NCBI RefSeq assembly: GCF_007828215.1
Contig: NZ_VIUE01000038.1
Span: 1 to 47,950, forward strand
Length of the DNA stretch: 47,950 bases
Source of the DNA: Pseudomonas sp. SJZ074
GTDB lineage: Bacteria; Pseudomonadota; Gammaproteobacteria; Pseudomonadales; Pseudomonadaceae
Reading direction: 5' to 3'
How positions within the stretch are numbered: position 1 is the stretch's first letter; every line of letters starts with the position of its first letter. Made by a program: the position numbers and the translations under genes. Below, in pieces: positions 43,282 through 47,950 of the stretch. The notes under the pieces were generated by a model, which made no database searches, had not been told where the DNA came from, and saw only the letters and a program-made list of their open reading frames with translations.

Positions 43282-44529
43282 ATGGACGCTTTTAACTACC
43301 GTGGCGGGGAGCTGTTCGCGGAAGGGGTTGCCTTGTCCGCCATTGCCGAACGTTTCGGCACGCCGACCTACGTCTACTCCCGCGCCCACATCGAAGCCCA
43401 ATACCGGACCTTCGCCGACGCCCTCACCGGCATGCCACACCTGGTGTGCTTCGCCGTGAAGGCCAACTCCAACCTGGGTGTGCTCAATATCCTGGCGCGC
43501 CTGGGGGCCGGCTTCGACATCGTCTCCGGCGGAGAGCTTGAACGTGTACTGGCGGCTGGCGGCAGCCCGGACAAGATCGTCTTCTCCGGCGTCGGCAAGA
43601 CCCGCGAAGACATGCGCCGTGCCCTGGAGGTCGGCGTGCATTGCTTCAACATCGAATCCACTGACGAACTGGAGCGCCTGCAGGTCGTCGCCGCCGAGCT
43701 GGGCGTGCGCGCGCCGGTTTCCCTGCGCGTGAACCCGGACGTCGATGCAGGCACCCACCCGTACATTTCCACCGGCCTGAAGGAAAACAAATTCGGCATC
43801 GCCATCGCCGACGCCGAAGACGTCTATGTGCGCGCCGCGCAACTGCCGAACCTGGAAGTATTGGGCGTCGATTGCCACATCGGCTCGCAACTGACTACCC
43901 TGGAACCTTTCCTCGATGCCCTCGATCGCCTGCTGGCGCTGGTCGACCGTCTCGGCGATTGCGGCATCTACCTGCGTCATATCGACCTGGGTGGTGGTGT
44001 CGGCGTGCGTTACCGTGATGAAGAGCCGCCCCTGGTGGCCGATTACATCAAGGCCGTTCGCGAGCGTCTCGAAGGCCGCGACCTGGCGCTGATGTTCGAG
44101 CCGGGCCGCTACATCGTGGCCAATGCCGGCGTGCTGCTGACCCAGGTCGAATACCTCAAGCACACCGAGCACAAGGACTTCGCCATCGTCGACGCGGCCA
44201 TGAACGACCTGATCCGCCCGGCGCTGTACCAGGCCTGGATGGATGTGACTGCCGTGCGCCCCCGCGATAGCGCCGCCCGCAGCTACGACATCGTCGGCCC
44301 GATCTGCGAAACCGGTGACTTCCTGGCCAAGGGCCGGGAGCTGGCGCTGGAAGAAGGCGACCTGCTGGCGGTGCATTCGGCCGGTGCCTATGGGTTTGTC
44401 ATGAGTTCCAACTACAACACCCGCGGCCGCTGCGCCGAGGTGCTGGTGGACGGTGATCAAGCGTTCGAAGTGCGTCGCCGCGAGACGGTAGCCGAGTTGT
44501 TTGCCGGCGAAAGCCTGCTGCCGGAGTAA
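43282..44529 (+). CDS. lysA: Diaminopimelate decarboxylase
   Basis: 415 residues. Decarboxylates meso-diaminopimelate to lysine with pyridoxal phosphate on Lys60 in CFAVKANSN. GGGVGVRYRDE is the glycine-rich phosphate site, and GPICETGDFLAKGRELALEEGDL holds the active-site cysteine of the second subunit. ATG 43282 has GGGA upstream. It stands four bases from dapF, which makes its substrate. Confidence 0.97.
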   Translation: MDAFNYRGGELFAEGVALSAIAERFGTPTYVYSRAHIEAQYRTFADALTGMPHLVCFAVKANSNLGVLNILARLGAGFDIVSGGELERVLAAGGSPDKIVFSGVGKTREDMRRALEVGVHCFNIESTDELERLQVVAAELGVRAPVSLRVNPDVDAGTHPYISTGLKENKFGIAIADAEDVYVRAAQLPNLEVLGVDCHIGSQLTTLEPFLDALDRLLALVDRLGDCGIYLRHIDLGGGVGVRYRDEEPPLVADYIKAVRERLEGRDLALMFEPGRYIVANAGVLLTQVEYLKHTEHKDFAIVDAAMNDLIRPALYQAWMDVTAVRPRDSAARSYDIVGPICETGDFLAKGRELALEEGDLLAVHSAGAYGFVMSSNYNTRGRCAEVLVDGDQAFEVRRRETVAELFAGESLLPE

Positions 44530-44533
44530 AACC

Positions 44534-45364
44534 ATGCTGCTGCGTTTTACCAAGATGCACGGCCTGGGCAATGACTTCATGGTTCTCGACCTGGTCAGCC
44601 AGCACGCGCACATCCTGCCCAAGCATGCCAAGCAATGGGGCGACCGGCACACCGGCATCGGTTTCGACCAGTTGCTGATCGTCGAGGCGCCCAATAACCC
44701 GGACGTGGACTTTCGCTATCGGATCTTCAACGCCGACGGTTCGGAAGTGGAACAATGCGGCAACGGTGCCCGCTGCTTCGCCCGCTTCGTACTGGACAAG
44801 CGCCTGACGGCCAAGCGCAGGATTCGCGTCGAGACCAAAAGCGGCATCATCGAGCTGGACGTGCGCAACGACGGTCAGATCGGCGTCAATATGGGCGCCC
44901 CGCGCCTGATGCCGGCGGATATTCCGTTCGAAGCAGCGGCCCAGGCCCTGAGCTACCAGCTGGACGTCGACGGCACCACGGTGGAACTGGCGGCGGTGTC
45001 CATGGGTAATCCCCATGCCGTGCTGCGGGTCAGCGACATCAATGGCGCGCCAGTGCATGAACTGGGGCCGAAGATCGAGAACCACGCACGCTTTCCGGCA
45101 CGTGTGAACGTGGGGTTCCTGCAGGTCATCGACCGTCACCGCGCGCAATTGCGGGTCTGGGAGCGCGGTGCCGGGGAAACCCAGGCCTGCGGCACCGGCG
45201 CCTGCGCCGCCGCAGTCGCTGCGATCAGCCAGGGGTGGATGGATTCGCCCCTGCTGATCGACCTGCCCGGCGGACGCCTGTCCATCGAATGGGCAGGCCC
45301 CGGCCAACCGGTGATGATGACCGGCCCGGCAGTGCGCGTATACGAAGGACAAGTCCGTCTTTGA
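44534..45364 (+). CDS. dapF: Diaminopimelate epimerase
   Basis: 276 residues. Converts LL- to meso-diaminopimelate for lysine and peptidoglycan. The two catalytic cysteines are Cys75 in EQCGNGARC and Cys219 in QACGTGACAA. The N-terminus LRFTKMHGLGNDFMVLD is standard. ATG 44534 lies four bases after lysA. The next gene starts 13 bases after its stop. Confidence 0.97.
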   Translation: MLLRFTKMHGLGNDFMVLDLVSQHAHILPKHAKQWGDRHTGIGFDQLLIVEAPNNPDVDFRYRIFNADGSEVEQCGNGARCFARFVLDKRLTAKRRIRVETKSGIIELDVRNDGQIGVNMGAPRLMPADIPFEAAAQALSYQLDVDGTTVELAAVSMGNPHAVLRVSDINGAPVHELGPKIENHARFPARVNVGFLQVIDRHRAQLRVWERGAGETQACGTGACAAAVAAISQGWMDSPLLIDLPGGRLSIEWAGPGQPVMMTGPAVRVYEGQVRL

Positions 45365-45377
45365 ATGAGCCAAACCC

Positions 45378-46103
45378 ATGACCGACACGCCACAGGTTCC
45401 AGCGCCACAGCCCGATGAATCCTCGAGCCCGCTTCCGGAGGCCGCGGCGGTGGCCGCTTACCTGGAGGCTCATCCGGATTTCTTCGTCGAACGTGAAGAC
45501 TTGCTTGCAGTGATGCGCATTCCCCACCGGCGCGGCGACACCGTGTCGCTGGTGGAGCACCAGATGAAAATCCTGCGTGAGCGCAACATCGAGATGCGCC
45601 ATCGCCTTTCGCACCTGATGGACGTCGCCCGGGACAACGACCGGCTCTTCGACAAGACCCGGCGCCTGATCCTCGCCCTGATGGACGCCAGCACCCTCGA
45701 AGATCTGGTCATGAGCGTCGAAGACAGCCTGCGCCAGGATTTCCAGGTGCCCTTTGTCAGCCTGATCCTGTTCGGCGACAACGCCATGCCGGTGGGTCGC
45801 TGGGTGACTCACGCCGAGGCACAGACCGCCATTGGCGGCCTGCTCACGGAAAACAAAAGCGTCAGCGGCAGCCTGCGCGAACATGAGCTGGACTTTCTGT
45901 TCGGTGAAGAACAGCGCAAGCAGATCGGCTCCACCGCCGTCGTCGCCATCGCCCACCAAGGCGTCCATGGCGTGCTGGCCATCGCCAGCCGTGACCCGCA
46001 GCACTACAAGAGCTCGGTGGGCACGCTGTTTTTGAGTTACATCGCCGAAGTCACCGGCCGGGTACTGCCACGGGTTGCCGGTTCGCTGCGCTCGGTACGC
46101 TAA
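45378..46103 (+). CDS. DUF484 family protein
   Basis: 241 residues. After an acidic start come YLEAHPDFFVEREDLL and the helix HQMKILRERNIEMRHRLSHLMDVARDNDRLF, then a GAF-like domain. The family always sits between dapF and xerC in gammaproteobacteria but has no proven function. It overlaps xerC by one base (TAATG), so a link to XerC expression or activity is possible (inference). Confidence 0.93.
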   Translation: MTDTPQVPAPQPDESSSPLPEAAAVAAYLEAHPDFFVEREDLLAVMRIPHRRGDTVSLVEHQMKILRERNIEMRHRLSHLMDVARDNDRLFDKTRRLILALMDASTLEDLVMSVEDSLRQDFQVPFVSLILFGDNAMPVGRWVTHAEAQTAIGGLLTENKSVSGSLREHELDFLFGEEQRKQIGSTAVVAIAHQGVHGVLAIASRDPQHYKSSVGTLFLSYIAEVTGRVLPRVAGSLRSVR

Positions 46104-47005
46104 TGATGGAACGACAGCTGGACGCCTACTGCGAACACCTGCGCAGTGAGCGCCAGGTGTCCCCCCACACGCTGGCGGCCTATCGCCGCGACCTGGAAAA
46201 AGTGCTGGGCTGGTGCCAGAAGCAGAACGTCGGCAGTTGGCAGGCGCTGGACATCCAGCGTCTGCGCAGCCTGGTGGCGCGCCTGCATCAGCAGGGACAG
46301 TCTTCCCGCAGCCTGGCACGCCTGCTCTCTGCGGTACGTGGGTTGTATCACTACCTCAACCGCGAAGGCCTGTGCGATCACGATCCGGCCACCGGCCTGG
46401 CACCGCCCAAGGGCGAACGCCGCCTGCCGAAAACCCTCGACACCGACCGCGCCCTGCAATTACTTGAAGGCGCGGTCGAAGATGATTTCCTGGCGCGACG
46501 AGACCAGGCGATTCTCGAACTGTTCTATTCCTCCGGCCTACGGCTTTCCGAACTGACAGGGTTGAACCTGGATCAACTGGACCTGGCCGACGGCATGGTC
46601 CAGGTACTTGGCAAGGGCAGCAAGACCCGCCTGCTGCCCATTGGCCGCAAGGCCCGGGAAGCCCTGGAACTGTGGCTGCCGTTGCGAGCCCTGAGCAATC
46701 CGGCCGATGACGCGGTGTTCGTCAGCCAACAGGGGCGGCGCCTCGGTCCGCGGGCGATCCAGGTACGTGTCAAGGCCGCCGGCGAACGCGAGCTGGGGCA
46801 GAATCTGCACCCGCACATGCTCAGGCACTCCTTCGCCAGCCACGTGCTGGAATCCTCCCAGGACTTGCGCGCCGTGCAAGAGTTGCTGGGCCACTCGGAC
46901 ATCAAGACCACTCAGATCTATACCCACCTGGACTTCCAGCACCTGGCGACGGTCTATGACAGTGCCCATCCCAGGGCCAAACGCATCAAGGGCGACGAAT
47001 CATGA
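46103..47005 (+). CDS. xerC: Tyrosine recombinase XerC
   Basis: 300 residues. With XerD it resolves chromosome dimers at dif during division. The SAM-like core-binding domain covers about 1-100. The catalytic residues are Arg147 (GLRLSELTGL), Lys171, His238 and Arg241 (HMLRHSFASH), His264 (LGHSDIKTTQIYTH) and nucleophile Tyr273. The start is ATG 46103 (the next codon is also ATG). It overlaps the next gene by four bases. Confidence 0.97.
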   Translation: MMERQLDAYCEHLRSERQVSPHTLAAYRRDLEKVLGWCQKQNVGSWQALDIQRLRSLVARLHQQGQSSRSLARLLSAVRGLYHYLNREGLCDHDPATGLAPPKGERRLPKTLDTDRALQLLEGAVEDDFLARRDQAILELFYSSGLRLSELTGLNLDQLDLADGMVQVLGKGSKTRLLPIGRKAREALELWLPLRALSNPADDAVFVSQQGRRLGPRAIQVRVKAAGERELGQNLHPHMLRHSFASHVLESSQDLRAVQELLGHSDIKTTQIYTHLDFQHLATVYDSAHPRAKRIKGDES

Positions 47006-47706
47006 CCATCGAGCTCATCACCTTCGACCTCGACGACACCTTATGGGATACCGCCCCGGTGATCGCCACGGCCGAAGCCGTTCTACGCCAATGGCTGACC
47101 GACAACGCACCGAACCTGGGCGGCTTGCCGGTCGAGCATCTTTTTTCGATTCGCGAGCAGGTGTTGCGCGAGGAACCCGATCTGAAGCATCGCATCAGCG
47201 CGTTGCGGCGGCGGGTGCTGTTCCGTGCGCTACAGGAAGCCGGTTATGACCAGTGGCAAGCGTCCGAGCTGGCGGACCAGGGCTTCGAGACGTTCCTGCA
47301 TGCCCGCCATCAACTGGAGGTTTTCCCCGAGGTACAGCCCACCCTGGAAATCCTCGCCAACCAGTTCGCCCTCGGCGTGGTCACCAATGGCAACGCCGAT
47401 GTGCGTCGCCTGGGGCTGGCGGACTACTTCAAGTTCGCGCTGTGCGCCGAGGACATCGGCATCGCCAAACCTGATGCGCGACTGTTCCACGAAGCCTTGA
47501 AACGCGGCGGTGCCACGGCGCAAACCGCGGTACACGTTGGCGATCATCCCGGCGACGATATCGCCGGCGCCCAACAGGCCGGCCTGCGGGCGGTGTGGTT
47601 CAACCCGGCAGGCAAGGCCTGGGATGCCAACCATGTACCCGATGCGGAGATTCGCAGCCTGACCGAATTGCCGGAGTTGTTGGCGGGGTGGCACAGCCAG
47701 CCCTGA
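47002..47706 (+). CDS. HAD family hydrolase (YigB-like phosphatase)
   Basis: 234 residues. HAD motif I is ITFDLDDTLWDT (nucleophile Asp near residue 9), motif II is VVTNGN, the lysine motif III is GIAKPDARLFHEAL and motif IV is HVGDHPGDDIAGA. The helical cap lies between I and II. In gammaproteobacteria this gene follows xerC; E. coli YigB dephosphorylates FMN and related nucleotides. The substrate here is not proven. ATGA overlap with xerC. Confidence 0.94.
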   Translation: MTIELITFDLDDTLWDTAPVIATAEAVLRQWLTDNAPNLGGLPVEHLFSIREQVLREEPDLKHRISALRRRVLFRALQEAGYDQWQASELADQGFETFLHARHQLEVFPEVQPTLEILANQFALGVVTNGNADVRRLGLADYFKFALCAEDIGIAKPDARLFHEALKRGGATAQTAVHVGDHPGDDIAGAQQAGLRAVWFNPAGKAWDANHVPDAEIRSLTELPELLAGWHSQP

Positions 47707-47729
47707 GCCTGCAAGCGCCACAGTCCCCT

Positions 47730-47818
47730 GTGGGAGCGGGCTTGCTCGCGAATGCGGTATATCAGTCGACACCTACTTTTACTGATCCACCGCGTTCGCG
47801 AGCAAGCCCGCTCCCACA
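47730..47818. repeat. REPIN, GAGCGGGCTTGCTCGCGAA family
   Basis: The arms TGTGGGAGCGGGCTTGCTCG (from 47730) and CGAGCAAGCCCGCTCCCACA (to 47818) are perfect inverse copies, with a further imperfect ATCAGT/ACTGAT symmetry in the spacer. It lies just after the HAD gene. Confidence 0.9.
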
Positions 47819-47855
47819 AGACTGTGCATAGCCTGAAAGCCAAACAGCGCCCATG

Positions 47856-47873
47856 AAAAAGCCCGCGACGACG
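47856..47873 (+). terminator. Half of the HAD-gene terminator, interrupted by the IS
   Basis: AAAAAGCCCGCGACG reads as the left arm and loop of an intrinsic terminator on the strand of the xerC-HAD operon. The matching CGTCGCGGGC arm and T-run are missing, and the insertion-sequence end begins at 47874. The layout is the same as at the trxA side. Confidence 0.5.
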
Positions 47874-47950
47874 GCGTAATGCTGTTCACTTAAGCGGAGC
47901 GGCCTTACGATCTACCGGATACCGAGTTTTGGAAATCTTCACTGTCCTCG
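47874..47950 (-). mobile_element. 3' end of an IS4-like insertion sequence (right copy)
   Basis: Exact reverse complement of 19-95. The element continues beyond the window to the right. As on the left, the transposase 3' end faces the window. The copies are therefore inverted relative to each other across 47.8 kb. Confidence 0.7.
47886..47950 (-). CDS. IS4-like transposase, C-terminal fragment (right copy)
   Basis: Same frame as the left copy: 20 codons ending VKISKTRYPV…AAPLK with the TGA at 47886-47888. The rest is outside the window. Confidence 0.58.
   Translation of the reverse strand, partial: RTVKISKTRYPVDRKAAPLK

Noticed and set aside
42919..44694. Upstream extension of the cyaY frame to 700 codons
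   Set aside because: Only the last 108 codons are frataxin; the rest is antisense to lysA and dapF, with lptM divergent inside it.
1..47950. Whole window as a composite transposon between two IS copies
   Set aside because: The enclosed genes are conserved core Pseudomonas genes in their usual order, so the segment did not arrive as a transposon.

Overview
The window is chromosomal DNA of a Pseudomonas, most likely of the P. fluorescens group. The evidence is the high-GC coding, the gene orders trxA–ppx–ppk–hemB, algP–FKBP–algQ–dsbB–hemY–hemX–hemD–hemC–algR–argH and cyaA–rnk–cyaY–lptM–lysA–dapF–DUF484–xerC, and eight REP-type palindromic repeats of the kind that fill intergenic spaces in this group. 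Both ends of the window lie inside copies of one IS4-like insertion sequence in opposite orientations (1-95 and 47874-47950, a perfect 77-bp inverted match). The window may therefore be a whole assembly contig that broke at a repeat.

Layout. 1-12.4 kb: trxA; a FadR-type regulator divergent from a four-gene polar amino acid ABC importer; ppx and hemB-ppk facing each other across a REP pair; a DedA membrane protein; a fatty-acid hydroxylase/sterol desaturase-like protein; elbB. 12.4-20.8 kb: a cytochrome c–FTR1 iron permease overlapping a DUF188 gene, then an orphan type VI secretion cassette (vgrG, DUF4123 adaptor, DUF3304 lipoprotein, Tle1-type lipase) packed as one operon. 21.0-23.5 kb: a LysE exporter and a two-gene module of an AAA ATPase and a DUF4276 Toprim-like protein, visibly lower in GC and the best candidate here for an uncharacterised anti-phage system. 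23.6-30 kb: small MscS channel, ABC-F ATPase, TIGR02444 protein, AlgP with its long Lys-Pro-Ala-Ala tail, FKBP isomerase, AlgQ, DsbB. 30-35.1 kb: hemC, a fused hemD-hemX frame and hemY read downstream of algR. 35.5-47.7 kb: argH, a GST, two small uncharacterised proteins, cyaA, rnk, DUF1289, cyaY, and the lptM–lysA–dapF–DUF484–xerC–HAD operon.

How the genes work together. HemB, HemC and HemD supply consecutive steps of tetrapyrrole synthesis. Ppx and Ppk set polyphosphate level. AlgR, AlgP and AlgQ are classic alginate/virulence regulators. CyaA makes cAMP, and a CRP/Vfr-like palindrome stands upstream of algR. LysA and DapF carry out late steps of diaminopimelate/lysine synthesis, and XerC resolves chromosome dimers.

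The main oddities are: (i) both IS copies abut the promoter-proximal half of an intrinsic terminator, as if the element targets terminator hairpins; (ii) the ATPase/DUF4276 pair; (iii) the compact vgrG-adaptor-immunity-lipase cassette; (iv) hemD and hemX joined in one frame with an internal GTG and Shine-Dalgarno; (v) algR without its usual sensor gene algZ/fimS beside it. All functions are read from sequence motifs and remembered family features; no database search was run.
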